This document shows positions 41,637 through 50,916 of a stretch of DNA of 64,000 nucleotides, piece by piece. The notes beneath the pieces are model-generated. The model made no database searches. It was not told the origin of the DNA and saw only the letters and a list, made by a program, of their open reading frames with translations. A program made the translations under genes and the position numbers. The stretch comes from Rhizobium tibeticum (GTDB taxonomy: Bacteria; Pseudomonadota; Alphaproteobacteria; Rhizobiales; Rhizobiaceae). Numbering within the stretch: position 1 is the first letter of the stretch; each line of letters begins with the position of its first letter. The DNA is taken from NCBI RefSeq assembly GCF_900110205.1, contig NZ_FOCV01000028.1, forward strand, positions 21,931-85,930, in the 5' to 3' direction.

Positions 41637-42697
41637 ATGTCGCGAAAGATAATTCATATAGACATGGACGCTTTTTATGCGTCAGTGGAGCAACGAGATA
41701 ATCCGGCGTTGCGCGGCCTTGCGATCGCTGTAGGAGGCTCAGGGGCGCGCGGTGTTCTGACGACCGCGAGTTATGAAGCGCGCAAGTTCGGTGTCCACTC
41801 GGCAATGCCTTCGGTTACCGCGGCTCGCAAGTGTCCGGGCCTTATATTCGTCAAACCGCGGTTCGAAGTCTATCGCGCCGTGTCACAGCAAATCAGAGAC
41901 ATTTTCTACGACTACACGCCGCTTGTTGAACCCCTTTCGCTCGACGAGGCTTATCTGGATGTCACCAAGAACCTCAAGGGGATGGAGATTGCGACCGAAA
42001 TCGCCACGGAGATTCGAGCAAGGATCCTGGCTGTGACCGGCCTGACGGCTTCGGCGGGCATTTCGTACAACAAGTTTCTGGCAAAAATCGCGAGTGACCT
42101 CAACAAACCGAATGGGCAGGCCGTCATCGCGCCAAAGAACGGCCTTCATTCATTGAGCGGCTTCCCGTGAAGAAATTTCATGGTGTCGGCCCTGCAACGG
42201 CAGAGAAGATGCATCGGCTGGGTATAGAGACCGGCGCGGATATTAAAGAGCGATCAGTGGAGTTCCTCACTCAACACTTTGGCAAGGCAGGCACGTACTT
42301 CTATGGCATCGCGCGCGGGCTTGATACCCGGGAAGTGCAACCTGATCGAGAGAGAAAGTCGATCGGCGCCGAGGACACGTTCACCGAAGACGTTTTTGAA
42401 CTCGAGACTGCACGCGAGCAATTGCATCCACTCGTATCCAAGGTGTGCCAGTTCTGCAGCAACAATGACACCGGAGGAAAGACCGTAACGCTGAAGGTCA
42501 AGTATTCCGACTTTCAGACCATTACCCGCAGCCGAACGTCGCCGGTAGCCAATCGCACCGAAGCTTCCGTCTGGATGGTACTGGAGCCTCTGCTCCAATC
42601 CGTATTTCCGACGAGAAAGGGTATCCGTCTGCTCGGGATCAGCCTTGGAATTTTGGAGGGAGCAGATCAGAATACACAGCTTGATCTTGCTCTCTAA
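41637..42697 (+). pseudogene. dinB: DNA polymerase IV (DinB), frameshifted
   Basis: The first frame encodes a Y-family polymerase start: KIIHIDMDAFYASVEQRDNP, VGGSGARGVLTTASYEARKFGV, PLSLDEAYLDVT, LTASAGISYNKFLAKIASDLNKP. At about 42143 it runs into GLHSLSGFP and stops. The other frame carries the expected continuation (PSFIERLPVKKFHGVGPATAEKMHRLG) and then the little-finger domain to 42697. One missing C in a GGCCCTTC context explains this. Translesion activity would be lost unless the indel is a sequence error. The ATG is at 41637. Confidence 0.85.
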
Positions 42698-42712
42698 TTC
42701 CAGGGAGAAGGG

Positions 42713-43222
42713 TTAAGGCTTGCCGCCCAGGTCGTATCCACCAAGATCTTCGCTGAGTGCGGTCAGACGATCGAGCGCCGCCATGCGCTTAGCATCGCGT
42801 GCGTCCTTGAACGCCTCAACATCGTAAGCACGGAGCCGGCGATGCGTTCCAACCTTCCCTGCACTGATCTCACCCCGATCGATCAAGCGAACGAGATATT
42901 GCCGAGATACGCCCAAAATCTCTGCTGCATCTTGGGTCGACAAGAGTTCTTCATCGGCAAGCACCGTGACCTGTCGTCCCTGCGCCACCAACTCGGCGGC
43001 ACGGAACATTACGTCGGCAAGCACACTCGGCAATTCCACCGACTCGCCATTGACGAGGACGACTTGAACGGACTCTGCCTGCTTGGTCGACCGGGAGACG
43101 AGCATATTCGCGAGGCGCGCAGCGGCGGTCCTCTCCATAGGGAGAACTGCGCTAGACGACTGTTCCGATCTTCCTGAGGAAGGATTGCGATGTGATGTAG
43201 CCATGGGCGCAATATGGTCCAT
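42713..43222 (-). CDS. Excisionase-type HTH protein, probable antitoxin of a PIN pair
   Basis: This 169-residue protein has a C-terminal MerR/excisionase-like HTH_17 domain (LLSTQDAAEILGVSRQYLVRLIDRGEISAGKVGTHRRLRAYDVEAFK). Its N-terminal part (VQVVLVNGESVELPSVLADVMFRAAELVAQGRQV) is typical of antitoxins paired with PIN-domain toxins. The start could be the ATG at 43222 or 43204. The PIN gene at 43390 is divergent rather than downstream, which is unusual for this pairing. Confidence 0.78.
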   Translation of the reverse strand: MDHIAPMATSHRNPSSGRSEQSSSAVLPMERTAAARLANMLVSRSTKQAESVQVVLVNGESVELPSVLADVMFRAAELVAQGRQVTVLADEELLSTQDAAEILGVSRQYLVRLIDRGEISAGKVGTHRRLRAYDVEAFKDARDAKRMAALDRLTALSEDLGGYDLGGKP

Positions 43223-43389
43223 AAACGCTATAAACGCAACCTCCCCGTTTTCATAGCGAACACGGCGGCTAGGGCGCTACGCATGCTCGACTTGATGTGC
43301 ACCGCTGGCCGATCTAAGTTCCGGCCTTTCCATAGTATGCGACGTCGCGCTCGAAGATCGAAGGCGTCAAACAGAGCGGCGACAGTGAA

Positions 43390-43938
43390 ATGATAACCGT
43401 AGTCCTGGACGCAAATGTCCTTTACCCAATGCTTTTGCGCGACACCCTCCTGCGATGCGCTGCCGCCGGACTCTTTCAAATCCGTTGGTCCTCCAAGATT
43501 CTCGAAGAGATGACAAGCAATCTGGTGAGAGACTACGGCATGCCGGCAGATGCAGCCGAGGCATTACGCCAAATTATGGATGAAGCGTTCCCCGAGGCGA
43601 TGGTCGACGGGTGGGAGGAGCTTGAACCAGCGATGCGCAACGACAGCAAAGACCGGCATGTGGCGGCGGCCGCAGCTGCGTCGGGCGCGGTTGCGATCGT
43701 CACCGCGAACACTCGGGACTTCTATGATCTCCCAACTGGCATCGACGCGGCGCATCCTGATGAGTTTCTATGCGCATTGTTCGAAGCAACGCCTTCGAAG
43801 GTGAGCGACGTGCTGCATAGGCAAGCTAGCGGCTATCGGAGGCCGACACTGACCACGGCCGAGTTGCTTGCAAGGCTTGCCGTCACCACGCCAAATTTTG
43901 CGCGGATTGTCCTTGAGCACCTGAACGAAGAGGGCTAG
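43390..43938 (+). CDS. PIN domain protein, probable toxin of the HTH/PIN pair
   Basis: This 182-residue protein starts with a PIN-domain strand and acidic residue (ITVVLDANVLYPMLLRDTLLRCAAAGLF). It continues with RWSSKILEEMTSNLV, the central acidic KDRHVAAAAAASGAVAIVTANTRDF and a C-terminal helical part. PIN proteins are metal-dependent ribonucleases. Length and pattern match the PIN partners of excisionase-like antitoxins. It faces away from its likely antitoxin gene, with about 165 bases of shared promoter region. Confidence 0.8.
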   Translation: MITVVLDANVLYPMLLRDTLLRCAAAGLFQIRWSSKILEEMTSNLVRDYGMPADAAEALRQIMDEAFPEAMVDGWEELEPAMRNDSKDRHVAAAAAASGAVAIVTANTRDFYDLPTGIDAAHPDEFLCALFEATPSKVSDVLHRQASGYRRPTLTTAELLARLAVTTPNFARIVLEHLNEEG

Positions 43939-43982
43939 CGGAGCGCTCTCGCAGACCATGCCCGGTATCAGACGGGCGCCGC

Positions 43983-44603
43983 TCACTCGCTGTCGGCAAC
44001 CTGTCGTAACGAGGCCGGAAGACTTCGGCAGGCCGCAATTCGTGGCCCGAGTATCTCGGAAACGAAACCATGATGGCGCTCGGGAATGCCCATTCTGGCT
44101 CCGGTAAGGCCGTTGAAAACAAGGTCAGCGACTTGTTCACGCCCAAAGGTAGACAGAATTAGATCCGAACACAGGATATCGGCGGTCGCGATCACTTGCA
44201 TCGCAGCAAAACGATCCGCCGCAATCCTGAGCGCCTTGCGTTCATCAATGACGACCGTTCGACCGTGCACCAATCCAAGTGCGAGGGTTGCAGCCTCACC
44301 ATCGTCCAACGTCTGATCAGCGGACCCGGTAACAAGGCTGGCGAAGATGAGCTCTCCGTCATCATCAAACGGAAGGAATTCGAGAAGTCGTTCGTCAGCC
44401 AGCGCGCGCGCCAAGCCCGCGTCGTCCCGCCCATTGAAACGGTCGATAAAAAGCTCATCTCGAACAACCGTGCTCGCGCAGAGCGTCACTCCAAATGCGC
44501 GAACGATATCGGAGGCCCGGCCCGTTGCGTTTAAGTTGATGATCACACTCGAATCCACGACAAGAGGAGCCGAGATTTTACCGGAGAATAGAGGTTGCCG
44601 CAT
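43983..44603 (-). CDS. PIN-like (DUF3368-type) protein
   Basis: This protein, about 206 residues, has the PIN/DUF3368 pattern: APLVVDSSVIINLNATG, a middle acidic LDDGEAATLALGLVHGRTVVIDERKALRIA, and ADILCSDLILSTFG. It is the last gene of the leftward operon and overlaps the XRE-ImmA gene by 26 bases if the ATG at 44603 is used; the ATG at 44624 is the alternative. The upstream XRE-protease gene is a plausible antitoxin or regulator, as in other ImmA/IrrE-PIN pairs. Confidence 0.8.
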   Translation of the reverse strand: MRQPLFSGKISAPLVVDSSVIINLNATGRASDIVRAFGVTLCASTVVRDELFIDRFNGRDDAGLARALADERLLEFLPFDDDGELIFASLVTGSADQTLDDGEAATLALGLVHGRTVVIDERKALRIAADRFAAMQVIATADILCSDLILSTFGREQVADLVFNGLTGARMGIPERHHGFVSEILGPRIAACRSLPASLRQVADSE

Positions 44604-45762
44604 TGGCCCCACTTTCTTCGGCATCGATATCCATCAGAATGTCGCGCACTTTGACACGGTCAAGGCGCAGCATCCTCGAAATCTGGCCCTCGCTCAGAAG
44701 TCCCCGTTTGGCTGCTTGGTAGGCCATGAGGCCGGTCTTGATAGGGACTGGTAACGCCGCGTCATCCTTCATTCGATCATTTTGGGTCACGTCCCCTAAG
44801 ACCTGCCTGACATGATCATCGGTGATGTTTCCATTTGCTTGAAACCAGTCCCAGGTCCCACGTTTGGTAAGCTGCAGCTCCTCGAGCCTTCGCACCATCG
44901 CCTCGCGCGAAACGTGGAAGAAATGCGCGAGAACGATCACGTGGCGGCGGGTCAGGCTGGAAGCGCCAGCGGTTACCTCTTCGAACTTCTGCCGGACCGC
45001 CTGAGCTGGAGTAAGAAACCCACGCGCAAAGGCATTGGCATATTTTTCCTCTCGCGAGCTTTCCAATTCGTCGATCTCGCTGACTTCAGCCTGCATCCGC
45101 GTCGATACCAGGTGGCCAAGTTCGTGGGCTGCCGTCTGGGTTCGACGATCCAGAGGATGGCTCGCATTCAGGAGGATGCAAGCGCCAACCGACTCTTGGA
45201 ATGCAAACAATCCGGAAATTTTTCCGGGCAAGCGGCGGACATAGAGGCGAACACCCATCTGCATTTCCAGAACGGCGCCGATGTCAGATACGGGCGCCAG
45301 TCCGAGCCCCAGCCAATGACGCAGCTCCAGCGCATGCTGCTCCGCCTGCTGGCGAACATCCCCCGCAAGGATTGCGCGCTCGGGCGGAAGGTTTCGGACA
45401 TGGGCGATACCGAGCAGCGTTTCTAGCTCGACATCCGCACGGACCAGCTGAGCCATCAGTTCCGCAGCCGTAGTGACGACCGGTTCGTCATGATCGACGA
45501 GTTTGCGGAACTTGGGCGTTAGCTCCACGTGAACAGCTTCTTTGCGCAGCAGCGCGTTGACGCTCGTACCGTAGAATTGGGCGAGTTGTTGGAGTTCGCC
45601 AATTTTGACCCGGCGCGCGCCTTTCTCCATTGCAACGAGGGTAGTACGCGCCGCCCCGATTACCGCTGCCGCATCCGCCTGCGTCTTCGCCGCGTTTTCG
45701 CGGGCGATACGCAAGCGTTCGCCGATTTGTTCCGAGTTGAGCTGTTCGTGACTCTCGCTCAT
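44578..45762 (-). CDS. XRE regulator fused to ImmA/IrrE-type metallopeptidase
   Basis: This 394-residue protein has an N-terminal XRE domain (GERLRIARENAAKTQADAAAVIGAARTTLVAMEKGARRV, residues 10-65) and a central zinc-protease motif TAAHELGHLVSTRMQ (HELGH about 212-216) with EEKYANAFARGFLTP downstream. Such proteins cleave repressors or antitoxins in response to stress or phage. The C-terminal part (QNDRMKDDAALPVPIKTGLMAYQAAKRGLLSEGQI) resembles a regulatory domain. It sits between the QueC-like and PIN genes on one transcript. Confidence 0.88.
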   Translation of the reverse strand: MSESHEQLNSEQIGERLRIARENAAKTQADAAAVIGAARTTLVAMEKGARRVKIGELQQLAQFYGTSVNALLRKEAVHVELTPKFRKLVDHDEPVVTTAAELMAQLVRADVELETLLGIAHVRNLPPERAILAGDVRQQAEQHALELRHWLGLGLAPVSDIGAVLEMQMGVRLYVRRLPGKISGLFAFQESVGACILLNASHPLDRRTQTAAHELGHLVSTRMQAEVSEIDELESSREEKYANAFARGFLTPAQAVRQKFEEVTAGASSLTRRHVIVLAHFFHVSREAMVRRLEELQLTKRGTWDWFQANGNITDDHVRQVLGDVTQNDRMKDDAALPVPIKTGLMAYQAAKRGLLSEGQISRMLRLDRVKVRDILMDIDAEESGANAATSILR

Positions 45763-45766
45763 GAGG

Positions 45767-47142
45767 TCACGCCAACCATTGGGCAACAAATGATTTCGGC
45801 CCGAGATCCTTCATAAACGCCTTCCATTCTCTGTCATGCTGTCCGAGTAGGCCTAAAAGTCTCTCCTCGGCTTCAGTTGTCGTCATTTGCAGCCGCTCCC
45901 CCAGCTGCCAGGCGTGTCGCTTCAAGCGAACGCGGTGGAGGGGGGAAGAGCGCATTTCGGCGAGATGATCAAGATGCAGCGCTCCGGCGATCCCGTATCG
46001 CTGCATTGCCCGCGTGACCTTCGTGAAGCCCGGGACAACTCCGTCCTCAAAACTTCCCGAGCGCAGGTCTTCCCAAATATAGTTCTCTTTTGGCTCACTG
46101 ATACCGGCAGAATGGAAACTGAGCCTCCGCAACATGCAGGCTGCGCATATACCGCAGTGCCGGCGCGTTCTATCGAACGACGAATTTCTGCTCTGCTGCC
46201 AGCAGGAGCGAGTTTTGTTCCACTCTTCGGGATCGGATTCGATCGCGGCAAATTCTGCCAAGGTCTGCCCCTTCGTTTTCCAAAGCTGCGGAAGTCGAAA
46301 GTGGATCGAGTAACCGAATATCGCGTCAAAAACCTCCTCCATTTTGCATAGGAAGCGGGGGTGGTTGCGATAGTCTTCATAGCCGTGGCTGGTTGGAACA
46401 AGCGTCGGTCCCAATGCACCTTGTCCACTTTCTGGCATAGCCACGTCATGGGTCCCGACGAGATATGCGGCCAGTGCACTCAATAGCGTAAATTTGAATC
46501 CACGGCTTCGCACCGACGACTCTTTGATCCCGACCGGCTTCATGTTGACAGAGAACGGAATATTCAGAAACGGCACCTTCCTGCGATCGCGAACGGGCCG
46601 GTCGTCGGCTTTCGAGCCGACACGAACCCTGATCAGCCTATCGACTCGGCCCTGCGCACCGAGGATTGCCGAGACTGCACGCGAGTCTAAGCCATCGCTA
46701 AAGGGCGTAATCGTGCGACCGGTATCGCCCCATTCGAACAAGCTTTGTTGTCCGAAATCGCTGTCAGCGCTGAGCTTGGCACCGGTGAAAGTCAGTTTCC
46801 ACTCATCTCCGGTCAAAAACTTCAGTGCGGCGGCAATGCATTCCATCACGCGTGGGTTTTGCCAGCGCGCCGCGTCATGCACGGGCAGCTGCAGATCAAT
46901 CCGGCGTGCCCAGCCGTAGCCTGGGCGCTTAAGAGCCTGTCGCAATACTCGACCGCCGCGATGAGCACCATCGCGTCATAAACGCGGCTATCCCAGTTTT
47001 TCGTTCTGTAATCGTTCAAGTCTTCCGTCTTAAAAACGATAGCCTTTCCGATTTCAGCCGTGCGCCAACCTTCCGCTCCTTTAGCTCCGGCCTCCACAAC
47101 CGCAACTCGGATCAAAGGTATTTCCAACGGGGAATCGCTCAT
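45767..47142 (-). pseudogene. QueC-like PP-loop ATPase, probably frameshifted
   Basis: The main frame has a PP-loop variant TPFSDGLDSRAVSAI and a zinc-binding CGICAACMLRRLSFHS, the two hallmarks of QueC (7-cyano-7-deazaguanine synthase). It differs from housekeeping QueC in length and surroundings, as do QueC-like proteins of defence systems (QatC, Cap9 of type IV CBASS). The N-terminal part from the ATG at 47142 (LIRVAVVEAGAKGAEGWRTAEIG...VLIAAVEYCDRLL) lies in another frame. Adding one base near 46930 joins it smoothly to KRPGYGWARRIDLQLPVHDAA. The span is one base short of 459 codons. The first part overlaps the upstream gene stop by ATGA. Confidence 0.75.
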
Positions 47143-47717
47143 AGTGGAGGCCCCTGATCGACGCCATCGTACACCGTTGGTGATCTGGTTACCTTGACGG
47201 TGCGATCGCCAAGTATTGACTTCGCCATGCGGTCGAACGTTCCGCCGGCAGTCATCTCCCCGATCGTTTCTCCCAGTCGTCGGCGTATCAGCTGGCAGGC
47301 GCCCGGACCTGCTTTCACAAGGTAATGCTCTTCAATTGCGCGAGCGCCGGCGGCCAGACGCTCGCCGAGCGATGCGGCCAGGCCCTTCTCTACAGCAGCC
47401 AGTCCAGCGTGTCCTTCCGCGATAGCCATTTGCGTCGCCTCGATGGCGCTTGCTGCCAAAGGCTGTACCGACGGATCGAAGCGGAGGCGGTCGAGTTGTT
47501 CATTCGCGGAAGAAGCCAGCGTGAGAAGATCCCAACCATCAACTATCGTGACAAGCTGCTTCAAAGCCGGAGCAACCTCAAGTCCAACGTCACGCATGAG
47601 TGCAGCTTCAGCCGCCTCGCTGACTTGTTGAATGCCAAATGCTGGTTTGTACGCCCATGCTGCGACACGTTGGTATCCGTGGCGTAGAGGCAAGCTTTTA
47701 TGCGGGCCGTCGCTCAT
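47139..47717 (-). CDS. Hypothetical protein, first gene of the QueC-like operon
   Basis: This 192-residue, largely helical protein has no recognised domain: SLPLRHGYQRVAAWAYKPAFG, then long helices (VAPALKQLVTIVDGWDLLTLA, GHAGLAAVEKGLAASLGERLAAGARAIEEHYL). The ATG at 47717 has AGGAG 7 bases upstream. Its stop overlaps the start of the QueC-like gene, so the two are coupled. A role in the same system is inferred only from position. Confidence 0.65.
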   Translation of the reverse strand: MSDGPHKSLPLRHGYQRVAAWAYKPAFGIQQVSEAAEAALMRDVGLEVAPALKQLVTIVDGWDLLTLASSANEQLDRLRFDPSVQPLAASAIEATQMAIAEGHAGLAAVEKGLAASLGERLAAGARAIEEHYLVKAGPGACQLIRRRLGETIGEMTAGGTFDRMAKSILGDRTVKVTRSPTVYDGVDQGPPL

Positions 47718-47814
47718 TGGAATCTCCTAATGTCAGCTATCTTGAATTTTTTTATCTGACATGTCAACATTCCCGCGCTGATTGATTTGCGCCACACGCA
47801 TTGAGGGGAAAGAA

Positions 47815-48405
47815 ATGCATTCCGATCGCTACAAGAATTTTGACGAACTGGTTGGGTCTGAAGATGAAAGCGCCTTCCGTATCGAGGCCGAGAAACGGCA
47901 TTCCAGTATCTGCGTGCTTGCTCCCCATGGCGGAAAGATTGAGGTGGGAACGTCTGATTTGGCCCGAGCAGTGGCTGGCGATCGTCTAAGCTACTACTTG
48001 TTTGAGGGTCGAAAACCGAAGGGCAATCGCGACCTCCACGTGACATCTGCGAACTTCAATGAGCCGCAGGCGGTAGCGGTCGTCGAAAGCAGTGATGTTG
48101 CCCTAGCAATGCATGGTTGCGAAGGCGATGATGAGATGATCTATCTCGGGGGAAGACACGTGAAACTGGCAGCAAGTATCGCAAAAGCACTTTCGAACCG
48201 AGGCTTCTCGGTAGGGACTCACAAGAATCCTGCATTGCAAGGGATCGATCGATCGAACATCTGTAACCGCGCAAAACTCGGAATGGGTGTGCAATTCGAA
48301 ATCACCCGCGCCCTTCGCGTTCGATTGACTGATAAAAAGGGCCAGTTAACGGGACCCTCTCTCAAGGACTTTGTCGATGCGATCAACAAAGGACTGAGCC
48401 AATGA
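47815..48405 (+). CDS. Poly-gamma-glutamate hydrolase family protein
   Basis: This 196-residue protein matches the PghP/YmaC-like family of small zinc hydrolases, often phage-encoded, that cut gamma-polyglutamate: SSICVLAPHGGKIEVGTSDLARAV (HGG..E metal ligands), YYLFEGRKPKGN, LHVTSANFNEP, and ALAMHGCEGDDEMIYLGG. The ATG at 47815 follows GAGGGGAAAG. It is the first rightward gene and its 3' end lies 13 bases before the next gene. Confidence 0.85.
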   Translation: MHSDRYKNFDELVGSEDESAFRIEAEKRHSSICVLAPHGGKIEVGTSDLARAVAGDRLSYYLFEGRKPKGNRDLHVTSANFNEPQAVAVVESSDVALAMHGCEGDDEMIYLGGRHVKLAASIAKALSNRGFSVGTHKNPALQGIDRSNICNRAKLGMGVQFEITRALRVRLTDKKGQLTGPSLKDFVDAINKGLSQ

Positions 48406-48418
48406 ACACGCGTGATCC

Positions 48419-49045
48419 ATGAACCTCGTCGTTGACCATCTACCTCGTATTTTCCAAGCGAACCTCGACCGGCTCTTTGTGCGCGTCATCCAACCGACCA
48501 TGGACGCACTGGTACTGCATCCTGTCCTCGAACAGGGCGAAGCCGCATCGATGAATGAGTTTCTGGATCGCGCCGCCGCCCAGGTCGACAATTACACGGC
48601 AAACGAGGCCGCCAAATCGTTTGTGCTAACGTTGGCTGCGGTCTTCGAACGGCAGCTCAGCATCTGGGCAACGTCGACGGGGACGAAGGAACTCGGGAAG
48701 CTGCGCGGTTTCCAAGAGCACCTGCAGGCCTGCGCCCAACACACGAGCGTCAATTTGACGACCGACGATCTTGGCGCCGAGCTCGACGAAATGTTCACAG
48801 TAGCCAATGTCGTGCGCCATGGCGAGGGACCGTCATGCGAGCGCCTTCGTGCCATGGCGCCCGCCCTCTGGGACCACACCATCGCAGAATATCGTGATCT
48901 TCTACCGGGGCCTTCGCGGCCGAGCGAGACACTTAGGCTCAGAAGGACCGACCTCGTCCGCTACATTAGGGCGACGACGAGGTTCTGGGGACGGGCGGAC
49001 CCATTGCCGATGGCGGTAACCGATCCGCCGTATTGGCTGACTTGA
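48419..49045 (+). CDS. Hypothetical protein (208 aa)
   Basis: This 208-residue mostly helical protein (FVRVIQPTMDALVLHPVLEQGEAASMNEFLDRAAAQV, AKSFVLTLAAVFERQLSIWA, MFTVANVVRHGEG) has a VVRHGEGPS segment that recalls HEPN/RES-like or MAE-28990-type helical domains, but I cannot assign it. It starts at the ATG at 48419, shortly after the hydrolase gene. It precedes a coupled set of genes on the same strand. Confidence 0.6.
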   Translation: MNLVVDHLPRIFQANLDRLFVRVIQPTMDALVLHPVLEQGEAASMNEFLDRAAAQVDNYTANEAAKSFVLTLAAVFERQLSIWATSTGTKELGKLRGFQEHLQACAQHTSVNLTTDDLGAELDEMFTVANVVRHGEGPSCERLRAMAPALWDHTIAEYRDLLPGPSRPSETLRLRRTDLVRYIRATTRFWGRADPLPMAVTDPPYWLT

Positions 49046-49064
49046 TTGAGCGGAGGAGGTACGG

Positions 49065-49625
49065 TTGGGCGACGACGACTATATCGATGAGGAAAATCAC
49101 GACCGGCCGCGCTATCGCCCGGTTACCGAAATCGACCCGGGAGAGCTTGCTGACGCTTTGAAGACACTTGCCGGCTTTTCCGAGAACACTTTCCTCGTGA
49201 TGCAGGCGCACCAGCTCGGGATGGTCGACAATCTTTTGAACGCGTTGGAAGACGAGGTCATGCGCCACCAGGCTGATGACGATCCGCCGCGCGAACAGAT
49301 GGCTTTGCTCGGCGCCATGTCGCCGATGTGGATCTATGCGGCCTATGAGCTGCAAAGGACCTGGCGCCAACGCTGCGAGGAGGTGATCAGGCTGGCCGAC
49401 AACGGCGGGCTTAACTACAAGGCGAGCCATCTCGAACGCGATCTCGGCTATCGGCATTATGACCGCGAACTCAGGGCGCGGCAGCTCCGCGATGCGCAGC
49501 AGCGGCCGGAGCTGGTCGAGCAGATGCGAGGCGACCTGCGACGCACGGAAATCGCCTTCACCATGCTGGAATTTATCCGGGTTGCGCTTGCCAAGCATGA
49601 GGTGAGCAGAGCAACGGCCGCATGA
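49065..49625 (+). CDS. Hypothetical protein (186 aa)
   Basis: This 186-residue acidic helical protein (ELADALKTLAGFSENTFLVMQAHQLGMVDNLLNALEDEVM, SPMWIYAAYELQRTWRQRCEEVI) has no recognised domain. A TTG at 49065 with AGGAGG (49054-49059) is the start. Its stop TGA overlaps the ATG of the next small gene. The membership of this coupled series suggests a shared function. Confidence 0.65.
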   Translation: MGDDDYIDEENHDRPRYRPVTEIDPGELADALKTLAGFSENTFLVMQAHQLGMVDNLLNALEDEVMRHQADDDPPREQMALLGAMSPMWIYAAYELQRTWRQRCEEVIRLADNGGLNYKASHLERDLGYRHYDRELRARQLRDAQQRPELVEQMRGDLRRTEIAFTMLEFIRVALAKHEVSRATAA

Positions 49626-49771
49626 TCATCGACACCGTCGCACGTCGTGACATCGCCGAGATGATCCGTGCGATCCCGCAGGCCGAAAACCCGAGCGACG
49701 AGACGCTCGAAAGCTTCCGGGCCTATATGAATCCGCCCGACTTCGATCCTTTTGCCAGAGGTGTACCGTGA
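49622..49771 (+). CDS. Small coupled gene (49 aa)
   Basis: The frame from the ATG at 49622 encodes about 49 residues (IIDTVARRDIAEMIRAIPQAENP, FRAYMNPPDFDPF). It is too short for a confident family call. It overlaps the preceding stop by ATGA and its own TGA overlaps the following GTG (GTGA), a strong sign of a real translationally coupled gene. Annotation pipelines would easily miss it. Confidence 0.6.
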   Translation: MIIDTVARRDIAEMIRAIPQAENPSDETLESFRAYMNPPDFDPFARGVP

Positions 49772-50820
49772 GCGAAGAGGAGCAACCCGAGCCGCCAAAG
49801 AGGCAGAAGGCCTTCGACCTATTGGCGTCGGTGGCGGTCTTTGCACGCAAGAATGGCATCAAACTCAACGATCCCACGCTGGTCGATCGCTTCATGGCAG
49901 ACGCCGCGCCGCGTTTGCGGGAAGCGCTGGCCGATCCGGTGCTAATCCACGGGTCGAGAGTTGAGCGCCTATTTGAGGCGACGGTACTGAGCCTCGGGCA
50001 GTTCAAACTCCTAAAGACCGAGGATGTTGGTCGCGTCCATGCCGCTGAGACCTTGCGCGCCCCGGACTTCCGCATTGTCCTCGATGACGGCGGGCAATGG
50101 CTTGTGGAAGTCAAGAACGTCCGCAGCACGAACCCCTCCAGGCAGGAGCTGAGGATGTCGCGGAAGTACCTGGAATCGGTGCAATCCTATGCCGATGCCG
50201 TTGGCACGCCGCTAAAGGTCGCGATCTATTGGTCCGCGTGGAGGTTCTGGTCGGTGATCTCGCCGGAGCACTTTCGGACCCGCAGCGGAGGGCTGCGCGT
50301 CTCGATGCAAGAGGCGATGCTCGCCAACGAATTCGAGCGGCTCGGCGAAAAGCTGATCATGACCAAGCCGCCGTTGCGCCTCGTCCTCGGCGCAGCGACG
50401 GACATGCCGCGGTCCGTCAGCGACGATGGCTTGCCCAACTTCATGATCGCATCGGCAAGGATCTATAGCCGCGACGTCGAGCTGACTGATCCGAAGGATC
50501 GCAAGCTCGCCCAGGTCTTCCTGTTTCATGGCGAATGGAAAGTGGAGGGACCAATTGCGCTCATGGAAGGTGACCAGATTGCCGGCGTCGAGTTCGTCGC
50601 AAACCCGGTCGAGCCGACGCATCAGGGCTGGGAAGGGATCGGCATGGCGAGCCGGATTTTCAGCACCTATTACGCCGAGCAGACAATCGACGGCGACCAG
50701 GTCATCCAGCTCGACGGGGAACCGGCGCCGGACTGGTTTGCCCCGCTTGCGAAGTGGGATTTCAAGAACAGCAGGCTGCCGCTGCTACTCGGCGTTATTC
50801 AACCTTCGCACGGAACGTAG
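49768..50820 (+). CDS. PD-(D/E)XK nuclease-like protein (350 aa)
   Basis: This 350-residue protein has a helical N-terminus and a candidate PD-(D/E)XK core: ETLRAPDFRIVLDDGGQWLVEVKNVR (APDF and EVKN, about residues 96-116), followed by RKYLESVQSYADAVGTPLKVAIYWS. This resembles restriction-type or Holliday-junction-type nucleases. It begins at a GTG that overlaps the previous stop. As the last gene of the coupled series it may be the effector of a small defence system, but this is inference. Confidence 0.65.
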   Translation: MSEEEQPEPPKRQKAFDLLASVAVFARKNGIKLNDPTLVDRFMADAAPRLREALADPVLIHGSRVERLFEATVLSLGQFKLLKTEDVGRVHAAETLRAPDFRIVLDDGGQWLVEVKNVRSTNPSRQELRMSRKYLESVQSYADAVGTPLKVAIYWSAWRFWSVISPEHFRTRSGGLRVSMQEAMLANEFERLGEKLIMTKPPLRLVLGAATDMPRSVSDDGLPNFMIASARIYSRDVELTDPKDRKLAQVFLFHGEWKVEGPIALMEGDQIAGVEFVANPVEPTHQGWEGIGMASRIFSTYYAEQTIDGDQVIQLDGEPAPDWFAPLAKWDFKNSRLPLLLGVIQPSHGT

Positions 50821-50916
50821 GCAGGCGGGCTTTCGCGGTGCTTGGCGATAATGCCTTCCAGTCTAGGATTGTCAGAAACCAAATTCATTTGGCGATTATG
50901 AATAATATGCGGCCTG

